Positions 26,947-35,079 of a DNA stretch of 64,000 nt are shown in pieces (position 1 is the stretch's first letter; each line of letters starts with the position of its first letter). A program made the translations under genes and the position numbers. The notes under the pieces were generated by a model. The model saw only the letters and a program-made list of their open reading frames with translations, did no database searches and had not been told where the DNA came from. The DNA comes from Streptomyces sp. SID13726 (GTDB lineage: Bacteria > Actinomycetota > Actinomycetes > Streptomycetales > Streptomycetaceae), in NCBI RefSeq assembly GCF_010548375.1, contig NZ_JAAGLY010000013.1:62001-126000 (forward strand), written 5' to 3'.

Positions 26947-27353
26947 CGTGCGGCCGCCCCGCGCCGTGCGTCCACCTCGGACTGCTTGCGGATGCGGTCC
27001 GCGAGCGGATCGACGTAGTGGCGTGCGGTGTGCTCGTACAAGGCCACCGCCAGCCAGGTGACGGGCAGTTGGAGCAGCGCCAGCAGCAGCCCGGTGGGCA
27101 GTCCGCCGCCGACGCTGCCCGACATGAAGGACGGCGCGTAGGCGGACAGCACCAGGAACAGCGTGAAGTACCCGAGCGCGGTGAGCGTGGCGGTCCGCCG
27201 CTGCCAGCGATAGGCGCCGCGCAGGATCCGCAGATCGCTGTGGTGCCCGATCGGATCGCGGTGCCGCGCGCGCCGGGGAGCCGGTTCGGGCGGCGGGGCG
27301 GGCGGTTGCCAGGGGTAGGTGGGGTACGGCTGCGACGGGCGCTCGTGGGACAT
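26943..27353 (-). CDS. DUF485 family membrane protein, symporter partner
   Basis: A 136-residue protein: a Pro-rich cytoplasmic N terminus (PTYPWQPPAPPPEPAPRR), then two membrane helices (ATLTALGYFTLFLVLSAYAP and LPTGLLLALLQLPVTWLAVALYEHTA) and a basic tail ending VDPLADRIRKQSEV, a DUF485 hallmark. DUF485 genes are nearly always next to acetate-type SSS genes and are thought to assist the transporter. ATG 27353 is chosen because AAGGAGC lies about eight bases upstream; the frame is open 24 codons further. The ATGA overlap couples it to the symporter. Confidence 0.88.
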   Translation of the reverse strand: MSHERPSQPYPTYPWQPPAPPPEPAPRRARHRDPIGHHSDLRILRGAYRWQRRTATLTALGYFTLFLVLSAYAPSFMSGSVGGGLPTGLLLALLQLPVTWLAVALYEHTARHYVDPLADRIRKQSEVDARRGAAAR

Positions 27354-27604
27354 CCCGGTGCTCCTTGGGTGAGCGGAGCCCCGCACGTTACTCGCCGGTT
27401 CGACGTTGCACATCCCTTTCGCCAAACTGATCGGTCGGTATGCGCTTACTTCTCTGACCTGCGGTGTTACCCCCGTTAACTCAGACTTTTGGCCTCACCG
27501 GAAGGCCGGATCCGTCGGCATCGTCAAACAGGGCGCTCCGCAGGCGCCGTTGAGCCATCATGTATTCACTCTCTGTGGTGCGCGGGAAGCAAGGGGGAGG
27601 CCAC
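27354..27604. other. Divergent promoter region between symporter operon and conflict operon
   Basis: 250 bp without a gene. It is AT-richer than its surroundings around 27410-27490 (GTTAACTCAG, GTATGCGCTTACTT). I see the AGGGGGAGG ribosome site of the SEFIR gene at its right end but no convincing -35/-10 pair or palindrome for either direction. Confidence 0.5.
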
Positions 27605-28531
27605 ATGAGTGAGGCGTCGTCGCCTGTGCGGGTGTTCATCTCGTACGCCCATGACGATCAGAAGCACATGGACCGGGTCCGGGAATTCTGGGTTTTCCTT
27701 CGTTCCTGCGGGATCGACGCGGAATTGGATCTGCCCGCCGACGAACGCCGTCAGGACTGGTCCCTGTGGATGCTGCGGGGAATCCGGGACAGCCGTTTCG
27801 CGCTGGTGGTCGCTTCGCCGCAGTACAAACGACGTGCGGACGGCGATGCGGAGGCGGGTGAGGGTATGGGGGTGCAGTGGGAGACCGGGCTGCTGCGAAG
27901 ACTCGTCTACGAGGACCCGGCCAGGGCTCTCGACCGGATCGTCCCCGTGGTCCTGCCCGACGGTTCGGCGACCGACCTGCCCGCCTGGCTGGGTGGCGCA
28001 ACCACCACCTACTACCGGGTCGAGGACTTCACCGTTCCCGGCGCGGAGCGACTGCTGCGGCTGCTGACCGGACAGCCGTTCGAGACCGTGCCGGAGTTGG
28101 GTCCCGTGCCCACACTCGCAGCGCGCGACGAAGTCGCGCGGCAGCCCCTGAAGTTGCCCGACCCGGTGACGGAGCCCGCTCAGGTCCCGGCTCCGCGGCC
28201 GCCCCGAGCCACCTTCAGGTTCCCCGACCAGGGGGCCCTCGTCGACGCCCTCCTGGCCTGCAGGGACATCCACATGCTGGCCGTCCGCAACGAACTGGTG
28301 CTGCTGATGGGGGAGCACCTCGGCCTGGGCCATGCGTTCCCCGCCCCCGAAAGCCCGGACACCCGCACGCATCTGCGGTCCCTGGTCCGCTCCGTCAGCC
28401 GCACCCCGACCCGTGACGCGGCCCTGAAAGCCTTGTTCGTAGCCCTGGAAGAGATCGCCCCGGACGACGTGGGCACGGCGGGCGTGCGGGCGGTGCTGAC
28501 CGCCGCCGGGCTGGACCTCGGGGAGGAGTGA
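27605..28531 (+). CDS. SEFIR domain protein with effector-associated (EAD-like) C terminus
   Basis: A 308-residue protein. Residues about 8-170 form a SEFIR domain, a TIR relative: VRVFISYAHDDQKHMDRVREFWVFLRSCGIDAELDL, then RQDWSLWMLRGIRDSRFALVVASPQYKRRADG, GVQWETGLLRRLVY and RIVPVVLPDGSATDLPAWLGG. Residues about 212-306 (ALVDALLACRDIHMLAVRNELVLLMGEHLG ... HLRSLVRSVSRTP ... ALKALFVALEEI) resemble the small helical effector-associated domains that tether effectors to NTP-driven conflict systems. AGGGGGAGG precedes ATG 27605. One base separates its stop from the next start, so it is the first gene of the four-gene operon. Role as signal adaptor or NAD-degrading effector is inferred. Confidence 0.85.
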   Translation: MSEASSPVRVFISYAHDDQKHMDRVREFWVFLRSCGIDAELDLPADERRQDWSLWMLRGIRDSRFALVVASPQYKRRADGDAEAGEGMGVQWETGLLRRLVYEDPARALDRIVPVVLPDGSATDLPAWLGGATTTYYRVEDFTVPGAERLLRLLTGQPFETVPELGPVPTLAARDEVARQPLKLPDPVTEPAQVPAPRPPRATFRFPDQGALVDALLACRDIHMLAVRNELVLLMGEHLGLGHAFPAPESPDTRTHLRSLVRSVSRTPTRDAALKALFVALEEIAPDDVGTAGVRAVLTAAGLDLGEE

Positions 28532-28532
28532 A

Positions 28533-30137
28533 GTGGGCCGCCGACGCCCGTGGTCGCGCCGGGCAGGCTCCTGGGTGCCCCGTCATCCATGGCGGGACGA
28601 CCGACTGTTGGCGGCCATCCTGGTCGACATCCCGAGACTCCAAGCGCTCCAGAACCGCCTGGACCTCGTCTATGACGTCGGACCCAAGATGAGGGATGTC
28701 GTACAGCACAGCCGGCCCCTGGAGCACCTGACGGAGATTGTGCGGACCAGCCGTCGCGTCAGAGTGCTGCCCGAGCTGCGGGACGTGCTGCTGAAGGCCG
28801 AGCGGTACGACATCGGTGCTCACTGGTTCGCGCTCGCGGTCACCGTTCTCACCGTGCCCGGCCCGTTGCCCGTCGGGTACATGCTGAGTCTCATCGACGA
28901 ACTGAGGCAGTTACCGCCGGAGTTCGGCATGCACACCGTCGACCGGTACGTGATCGAACAGCGCAGAGCGGACCAACCGCTGGACGCCGACGGACTCCCC
29001 GCCGCGCTGTTGGCGCTCTACGACAGCCAGGCGGCCCCCGCCGAACCGGCCACGCGCCATGCCCGGATGGTGTCCTTTCTCGACCTGCTCGCGCAGGAGG
29101 CACAGGCCCACGAGCAGGGGGAGCGGCTCACCGGGCTGCTCGCACGTGTCCCGGGCCGGCGCGGCGAGCCTGCCGGACTCCCCGCACAGGAGAGGCTCCC
29201 GGAGGGGCAGGAGAGCCGGGCCATCATCCAGATACGGGTCCAGGAGGCAGGCCCACCGGTCGAGCCGCATCTGCCGTTCACCCGGCGCACCTACTTCCTG
29301 CGCGGCTTCCGCTACGACGACACGGGCGCCGGCGAACCGCGCTTCCGTCGGGCGATGGACCCCACCGAGGTCTTCCCGGGTGCCGAACTCGACCGCCGGG
29401 GAACGGAGTTCCTGCTCGCCTGGCAACAGCACGTGGAGCCCGGCGAGGGCGGCGTTACGCGGTACGAGTTCCTGCTGCCCGACGAACTGCTGGGCCATCC
29501 CGTCGAGTTGTGGCCGAGCAGCTCCGGGGTTCCACTGAGCTACGGCTGCCAGGTCGTCGTACGGTCCCTGACCCGGTACGACGACAACCTCGTCCATCAG
29601 CAGTGGGCTCGCCGCTGGGACGCGCTCGACCGTGACTGTGCGCCGGGCGACGCGTTGAAGCGCATCGGCTGGATGAGTCCCGAGGCCACGAACTCCCCCG
29701 ATATGAACCGGAGTTGTCCGCCGGGGCGATACCCGCCACTGCTGCTCGCCGACGGCGCCGACGTGGAGGACTGGCTGCGGGACCACAAGGACCTGGCCTG
29801 CCTGGGCCTGGTGGCACCGTACGAACCGCACGACCCCCTCATTCGGGACGCGGTACGCGATGCCCTGATGTACGACGGGATCCCCGTCATCGTCTGGCGG
29901 CGTGACGCAGGCGACCCCGGCCTGCTGCTGGACGCTTTGCGTGACAGCTGCCCGCCCGCCCTGCTCGCCCAGCTGCCCGAAAGCGTCCACGGGGCGCGAC
30001 AGCGCCGTCGCCGCGATCCGCTGAACGTGGGCAGGCACATCACCCTGCTCTGGGACGACCCGACGTGTGTCTTCGTGAACCAGAACAGCCAGCTGCCCGG
30101 CACCCGCGGGGCCGGAACCGGTGGAGGAGCAGCATGA
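28533..30137 (+). CDS. VMAP-type protein (vWA-MoxR associated), with a TTA codon
   Basis: A 534-residue cytoplasmic protein. Residues about 17-125 are a helical region (RLQALQNRLDLVYDVGPKMRDVV ... LTEIVRTSRRVRVLPELRDVLLKAE) like the middle module of VMAP proteins, and residues about 260-525 match the VMAP C-terminal domain, with paired Trp/Asp-rich motifs (LADGADVEDWLRDHKDLACLGL, DALMYDGIPVIVWRRDA, LPESVHG and GRHITLLWDDPTCVF). VMAP proteins are the third member of vWA-MoxR ternary systems. GGAGGAG precedes the GTG. Codon 127 is TTA (28911-28913), rare in Streptomyces and read only by the bldA tRNA. Its stop overlaps the MoxR start by four bases. Confidence 0.8.
   Translation: MGRRRPWSRRAGSWVPRHPWRDDRLLAAILVDIPRLQALQNRLDLVYDVGPKMRDVVQHSRPLEHLTEIVRTSRRVRVLPELRDVLLKAERYDIGAHWFALAVTVLTVPGPLPVGYMLSLIDELRQLPPEFGMHTVDRYVIEQRRADQPLDADGLPAALLALYDSQAAPAEPATRHARMVSFLDLLAQEAQAHEQGERLTGLLARVPGRRGEPAGLPAQERLPEGQESRAIIQIRVQEAGPPVEPHLPFTRRTYFLRGFRYDDTGAGEPRFRRAMDPTEVFPGAELDRRGTEFLLAWQQHVEPGEGGVTRYEFLLPDELLGHPVELWPSSSGVPLSYGCQVVVRSLTRYDDNLVHQQWARRWDALDRDCAPGDALKRIGWMSPEATNSPDMNRSCPPGRYPPLLLADGADVEDWLRDHKDLACLGLVAPYEPHDPLIRDAVRDALMYDGIPVIVWRRDAGDPGLLLDALRDSCPPALLAQLPESVHGARQRRRRDPLNVGRHITLLWDDPTCVFVNQNSQLPGTRGAGTGGGAA
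28911..28913 (+). promoter_or_regulatory. TTA leucine codon (bldA control point)
   Basis: In frame with the gene starting at 28533 (codon 127, DELRQ-L-PPEFG). In Streptomyces TTA is decoded only by the developmentally expressed bldA tRNA, so full-length product would be delayed to late growth. Confidence 0.8.
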
Positions 30138-31183
30138 CCGAGCCGCAGGACTGGTGGGTCTACCGGGGCACCGGTGTCCCGCACGAGGGCATCCGCCGAC
30201 TGCCCGAGGCCCCGCCCTGGCGTGCCTTCCGGCACGCGGGCGCCGTGCCCGCCGATCTGCCCGAACCACCGACAGCCCCCGACGACGACGCCGTTCAGCG
30301 ACACCTCGGCCGCCAGGGACAGGGCGCTGCCTACCAGGCCGGCGAACGTGAGATCCACCTCGTCAACCTCGCCCTGCACCTGCGCCGCCCCCTGCTTCTG
30401 ACCGGCAAACCCGGCACCGGCAAGTCCACGCTGGCGTACGCCGTGGCACACGAACTGAATCTGGGGCCGGTGCTGCGCTGGCCGATCACCAGCAGGTCGA
30501 CCCTCAAGGACGGGCTGTACGAGTACGACGCCGTGGGCCGCCTGTACGACGCCGGACTACGCAACGCCGGACTGCGGGGCGACCTCGGCGGCCCGGTTCC
30601 GGAACCGCCCGACATCGGCCGGTACATGTGGCTCGGTCCGCTGGGCACCGCACTGCTGCCCTGGCGGCGCCCGCGGGTCCTGCTGATCGACGAGATCGAC
30701 AAGAGCGACATGGACTTCCCCAACGACCTGCTGAACGTCTTCGAGGAGGGTGAGTTCGTCATCCCCGAACTGGCCAGGCTGGGACACGGAGCACAGCGGG
30801 TGATGACCTCGGATCGCAGGCCTGTCGAGGTCGTCGGCGGCGAAGTGGCCTGCGCGGAGTTCCCGTTCGTGGTGCTGACCAGCAACGAGGAGCGGGAGTT
30901 CCCGATGGCCTTCCTGCGGCGCTGCATTCGGCTGGAGATCGGCACTCCGGACCCGAAGCGACTGGCCGGCATGCTCGCCGCCCATCTTGGCGGGGCGGAT
31001 ACCGCGGGCGGGGCGCGGGCCGAGCTGATCGCCGAATTCCTTTCCCGGCAACGGGAGATGGGGGCACTGGCCAACGACCAACTGCTCAACGCGCTGCTGA
31101 TGGCGGAGCGCGGGCTGTGGGACGGGGAGACGGGGCGGGATCTGGTGCGGGACCACTTGTTGCGGCCGTTGGACCGGGGGTGA
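30134..31183 (+). CDS. MoxR-type AAA+ ATPase
   Basis: A 349-residue AAA+ protein. Walker A is GKPGTGKST at 91-98, Walker B VLLIDEID at 182-189, sensor 1 lies in FVVLTSNEEREFP, and the arginine-finger region is MAFLRRCIRLEI. An insert around residues 120-175 (STLKDGLYEYDAVGRLYDA ... YMWLGPLGTALLPW) is typical of the MoxR class. MoxR ATPases act as chaperone-like remodellers with vWA-domain partners. The ATG lies in an ATGA overlap with the VMAP stop and has GGAGGAG upstream. Seven bases separate it from the vWA fusion gene, which supports joint function. Confidence 0.92.
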   Translation: MTEPQDWWVYRGTGVPHEGIRRLPEAPPWRAFRHAGAVPADLPEPPTAPDDDAVQRHLGRQGQGAAYQAGEREIHLVNLALHLRRPLLLTGKPGTGKSTLAYAVAHELNLGPVLRWPITSRSTLKDGLYEYDAVGRLYDAGLRNAGLRGDLGGPVPEPPDIGRYMWLGPLGTALLPWRRPRVLLIDEIDKSDMDFPNDLLNVFEEGEFVIPELARLGHGAQRVMTSDRRPVEVVGGEVACAEFPFVVLTSNEEREFPMAFLRRCIRLEIGTPDPKRLAGMLAAHLGGADTAGGARAELIAEFLSRQREMGALANDQLLNALLMAERGLWDGETGRDLVRDHLLRPLDRG

Positions 31184-31189
31184 GGGGCG

Positions 31190-34100
31190 GTGGCCGGGGC
31201 TGAGTGGGCAGGTCCTGCCGGGTACGCGCGGCCGGTGGACTCCGAGGGCACCTCGCCGACCCGGCCGAACCCGGATCCACGGCCCTCCGTCCCGGACGGC
31301 GTCCTGCGAGAGGAACTCGCCCGACTCCTGAACCCGGACGGCCGCCCGGACGCGGGCGACGCTCTCGACGTCCTGTGGATCGCCAGGCTCAGCGGTATCG
31401 GCCCCCTGGACTGGGCCAGGATCGGCGACGGCACCGACCCGACCGCCGGTGCGCGGGACACCGACCCGCTGCCGGCTCCTCCGCCCGAACCCCGTCCCGC
31501 ACACGACTCCGGTCCGCGGGCCCCGTCGGCCCGCCTGTACCTGCCCGGTGGCACCGGCACGGCGCCACCGCGTCCTGGCGGCGCACACGCCGTCCGTGTC
31601 ACCCAGCCGCACGCCCTCCCCGACGCCCTGTCCCTGGCCCGCGCCCTGCGCCCGCTGCGCCAGAAGGTCTCCTCCACCAGGACCCGGGTCCTCGACGTCG
31701 AAGCCACGGCGGCCGCCTCGGGTGACACCGGACTGCTGCTGCCGGTCCTGCGCCCGGCGAGCGAACTCCGCTTCTCCGCCGACCTGTTGATCGACACGGG
31801 GACGACGATGGGTGTCTGGCACCGGCTCGCGGACGAATTGCGCACCCTCTTCGCCCGGCACAGCGCCTTCGCGGAGGTACGCGCCTGGGCACTGCACACC
31901 GACGATCCGGAGCCGCGCCTTGCGCCCTTCCGGCGAGATACGCGGGCCGTGTCCCCGACGCGCCGCTGGCGTGAGGCCCTGGCCGACCCCACCGGCTGCC
32001 GGGCCGTCCTCGTCCTGACCGACGGCGTGGGCCCGGCCTGGTACGGCACCGACCTGCCCAGGACGCTGGCCGCATGGTCCCGCGAGCGTCCCGTGGCCGC
32101 GTTCCAGGTGCTCCCCAGCCACCTGTGGCACCGGACGGCCCTGCGCACCTCGGCTGTCCGTGCTCGCGGTACGGAGGGGGCCCGCGCGACGATCGAGGTC
32201 AGTTCCTCCGGTCCGCTGCCCGGCATCGTCCGAGGACGTGCGGGAGCGGCCGACCGGGCCCGGATCCGCTGGCTGCCGGTGCTGGAGGTCTCCGGCCCCT
32301 GGCTGGACCCGTGGGCCCGTCTGGTCGCGGGCCGCGCCACGGACTGGACCCCGTTGCTGGCCACCCCGCTCACCGTGGCCGACCGCCCCGCCCCAGCCGC
32401 CGACCGGCCCGACGGCAGTACCACCCCGGCCGCGTGGATCGAACGCTTTGAAGAGGGCTACTCCCCGGAGGCCTTCCGCCTCCTGCGCCTCCTCGCTGCG
32501 GCCCCGCTCAGTCTCCCGGTGATGCGGCTCGTCCAGCAGACGCTGCTCCCGTCATCGACGCCCATGCACCTGGCCGAGATCTTCCTGTCCGGCCTCCTGG
32601 TCCGCGCCACACCGGCCGGCCCCGGCGAGGACCCGGACACGGTCCTGTACGACTTCCGGGACGGCATTCGCGAGACGTTGCTGGACCGCCTGACGCGCAC
32701 GGAGTCGCTGAGGGTGCTCCGGGAGGTGATGGCGGGTGCCGGCGAGCGGGTCTCCCGGACACTGGGTGGGGTGACAGACTTCGCGGCCCTGGTGGCAGCG
32801 GGCTCCGGGGCGGGACTCGACGGGGTCGAACTGCCGCCGGAGAGCCGGGCGTTCGCGGAGGTCGCCTTGGCCGTTATCAGCCGGGCGGGAGGCGACTACG
32901 CGGAGCTGGCGGCGCGGTTGGGGGGCGATGGCGGGGGCGGGGAGCTGGTGCGGGACCGAGAGGACGCCGAGGAGGTTGGGCGGCGGAGCCGTCGAGGGTG
33001 GTCGCTTCCGTGGCGGCGACGGCGTGGTGACCGTCCTGGCGAGGAGCAGGGCTCGTCGGCGGGGCTGTCGAACACGATCCCCGCGCTTCCGGAGCACTAC
33101 CTCCCGCGGGCGGAGACCGGCCGTGTCCTGGAGGTCCTGCGCAGAGGAAGCCGCTCACGCGGAAGCCGCACCAAGGGCCCGAGCATCGTCGTCATGACGG
33201 GGCGTCCGGGCACCGGGAAGACTTCACTGGCCATTGCCTGCGCACGGGAACTGGCCATGGACTTCAAGACGGTCCGATGGGTCAGAGCGCACAGTCGCGA
33301 GGTCCTGGAGGAGGATCTCGTCAGCTTCGCCGTCGACGCTGACGTCATTCGCGCCGGCGAGTCGATCTACGCGGACTCCCTTCTGGCGGACGTCTATGCC
33401 TACTTCGCGAGAAACCCTGACGTGCTGCTGATCCTCGACGGAGCCACGACGGAGACTCTCGCCTTCGTGGATCGGCTGCCGTTGCTGGCGAACTCGTACA
33501 ACAGCATGCTGGTGACCTGCTCCGGGGACCCGGGGACGGTGGTCATGCCTCACGAGCGGCTGGAGTTGGAGGACTTCACTTGGGGCGAGGCCTTGGAGTA
33601 CGTCACGCTGTCGCTTGGTCCCCCGGGCCGGTTCTGGGTGAGCGATTCTGAGCTAGCCGAGTTGGTCGAGGTGACGGGGACGAATCCGGGTGCGCTCGGG
33701 CACGCTGTGACGGCGATCAGGACGAAGGACATGTCGGTCCGTTTCAGGGTTATGCGGGAGCTGGCGAGCAGCGAGGGGTTCCGGCGGATTGAGCCGTCGC
33801 TCGTGTGGATCACCCGCGATGGGGAGTTCATCGGAACCGGGATTGTCGTCGGAACCGACACGGTGATGACCGGTGTCGTCGACACAACCCCGGGCGGCGT
33901 CCTGCGTGTGCATCGACTGCTCGGCCGGGGTCTCGACGTGACCGGAATTCGCGCATTTGGTGTGCCAGGGCAGACGCTGCTGCGCGTTCCTGATGAGCTG
34001 CCCCGGGAAGTGGTGGCTGAGGTGAGCGGCCTTTTCAGCCCCTTCGCCGCAGTTTGGTTCCGGGACCCAGGAAGTGCGGGAACACCGGGTCTCCAGGTGC

Positions 34101-34873
34101 GATCCGTCTCAAGGAGGCTGAACGACGGCATTCCGGGTGCGGTGGTGTTCGACGAGGGCGGACGGCTCTGTTCTGTGGTGTGGGAGAACGCCGGCGGCGG
34201 GTTGACGGCGTCTAGGATCCATCCCGAACTGCATGAGCTGTTCTCGGTCTCCAGGCCACAGCCCGTGCCGACCCGAGGGCCGCTCTTCTATCTGAGTTAC
34301 GCCCACACACCGTCAGCCGAATCTCGGGACCACGACCTGGAGCAGCGCTTTTTCAGAGACCTGAGCACGGACATCTGGCAGCTCACCACTCTGGAATCGT
34401 CGGACGTGGGCTTCATCGACGCGGAGATTTCCCCAGGGACAGAGTGGCGGGCGACGACGATGAGGGCCTTGGCCGAGGCACAGGTGCTCGTACCCCTCTA
34501 TTCACCCCGCTACTTCAAGAGCGAATGGTGCGGGAGGGAATGGGCGGCATTCAACTGGCGTATGGAGAGGGAGTCCTCTTCCGGCAGGAGCCCTCTGTCG
34601 GCCATCGTGCCGGTGATTTGGCTTCCCACAGACGGCGAACAGCTGCCGTCGGCCGTACGGAACATCCAGTACGGGGAGGCGGCGCTGGGCAACGCGTATT
34701 TCGAAGAGGGACTGCTCGGCCTTCTGAAATCCGGCCGCCGCCGCGAGTACCGGGAGGCGGTTTTCCGGATCGCCATGTCCGTAGCGGAAGCGGCCAAAGC
34801 GGCTCGACTGCGGCCCTGCGACCCTAACGACTTGGCGGACCTGCCCAACGCCTTCGAGGATGTTCAGCCCTGA
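31190..34873 (+). CDS. SAV_2336-type vWA, STAND NTPase, decayed trypsin-like and TIR fusion protein
   Basis: A 1227-residue fusion. Residues about 30-600 match SAV_2336-type N-terminal regions: a Pro-rich linker, then a vWA-like core with LLIDTGTTM (D202, DxGxT in place of the DxSxS MIDAS) and VLVLTDGVG. Residues about 635-860 are an NTPase: Walker A GRPGTGKTS near 671, Walker B LLLILDG near 745, and GTNPGAL as a GxP-like motif. Residues about 868-1020 look like a trypsin fold whose catalytic His and Ser sites are replaced (GTGIVVGTDTVMTGVVD; GIPGAVVFDEGG). Residues about 1030-1205 are an FxsC-like TIR domain (GPLFYLSYAHT; SEWCGREW with Glu1117 at the NADase position). The stop overlaps the convergent DUF397 gene by 10 bp. 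Confidence 0.85.
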   Translation: MAGAEWAGPAGYARPVDSEGTSPTRPNPDPRPSVPDGVLREELARLLNPDGRPDAGDALDVLWIARLSGIGPLDWARIGDGTDPTAGARDTDPLPAPPPEPRPAHDSGPRAPSARLYLPGGTGTAPPRPGGAHAVRVTQPHALPDALSLARALRPLRQKVSSTRTRVLDVEATAAASGDTGLLLPVLRPASELRFSADLLIDTGTTMGVWHRLADELRTLFARHSAFAEVRAWALHTDDPEPRLAPFRRDTRAVSPTRRWREALADPTGCRAVLVLTDGVGPAWYGTDLPRTLAAWSRERPVAAFQVLPSHLWHRTALRTSAVRARGTEGARATIEVSSSGPLPGIVRGRAGAADRARIRWLPVLEVSGPWLDPWARLVAGRATDWTPLLATPLTVADRPAPAADRPDGSTTPAAWIERFEEGYSPEAFRLLRLLAAAPLSLPVMRLVQQTLLPSSTPMHLAEIFLSGLLVRATPAGPGEDPDTVLYDFRDGIRETLLDRLTRTESLRVLREVMAGAGERVSRTLGGVTDFAALVAAGSGAGLDGVELPPESRAFAEVALAVISRAGGDYAELAARLGGDGGGGELVRDREDAEEVGRRSRRGWSLPWRRRRGDRPGEEQGSSAGLSNTIPALPEHYLPRAETGRVLEVLRRGSRSRGSRTKGPSIVVMTGRPGTGKTSLAIACARELAMDFKTVRWVRAHSREVLEEDLVSFAVDADVIRAGESIYADSLLADVYAYFARNPDVLLILDGATTETLAFVDRLPLLANSYNSMLVTCSGDPGTVVMPHERLELEDFTWGEALEYVTLSLGPPGRFWVSDSELAELVEVTGTNPGALGHAVTAIRTKDMSVRFRVMRELASSEGFRRIEPSLVWITRDGEFIGTGIVVGTDTVMTGVVDTTPGGVLRVHRLLGRGLDVTGIRAFGVPGQTLLRVPDELPREVVAEVSGLFSPFAAVWFRDPGSAGTPGLQVRSVSRRLNDGIPGAVVFDEGGRLCSVVWENAGGGLTASRIHPELHELFSVSRPQPVPTRGPLFYLSYAHTPSAESRDHDLEQRFFRDLSTDIWQLTTLESSDVGFIDAEISPGTEWRATTMRALAEAQVLVPLYSPRYFKSEWCGREWAAFNWRMERESSSGRSPLSAIVPVIWLPTDGEQLPSAVRNIQYGEAALGNAYFEEGLLGLLKSGRRREYREAVFRIAMSVAEAAKAARLRPCDPNDLADLPNAFEDVQP

Positions 34874-35079
34874 CGTACACCGGCGACGAAGGCGGACCAG
34901 GCGGGGCCCCTGAAGACAAGCACCGGTCCACCAGTCCGCTTGCTGTCGCGGACCGGCACCAACGGCCAAGCAGCGTCGGCCACTTCGAGGCAGTCGCCGC
35001 TGCTTCCGCCGCTGTAGCTCGACTTGCGCCACGAGGTCAGGGCGGAGTCGTCAGAGATGTTGTGCTCGTTGTGCTTCAT
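34864..35079 (-). CDS. DUF397 domain protein
   Basis: A 71-residue protein with the DUF397 pattern: ALTSWRKSSYSGGSSGDCLEVADAAW, then VPVRDSKRTGGPVLVFRGPAWSAFVAGV. DUF397 proteins are small partners of WhiJ-like XRE regulators in Streptomyces, where the pair affects development; the known model is that the small protein modulates the regulator. Its start overlaps the end of the XRE gene by 28 bp, so it is translated from the same mRNA. Its stop overlaps that of the convergent TIR fusion gene. Confidence 0.93.
   Translation of the reverse strand: MKHNEHNISDDSALTSWRKSSYSGGSSGDCLEVADAAWPLVPVRDSKRTGGPVLVFRGPAWSAFVAGVRQG

Noticed and set aside
27605..34873. FxSxx-COOH (FxsA/FxsB) peptide system because of the FxsC-like TIR
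   Set aside because: No radical-SAM FxsB gene and no small peptide ending FxSxx were seen in the flanks; the MoxR and VMAP genes point to a conflict system instead.
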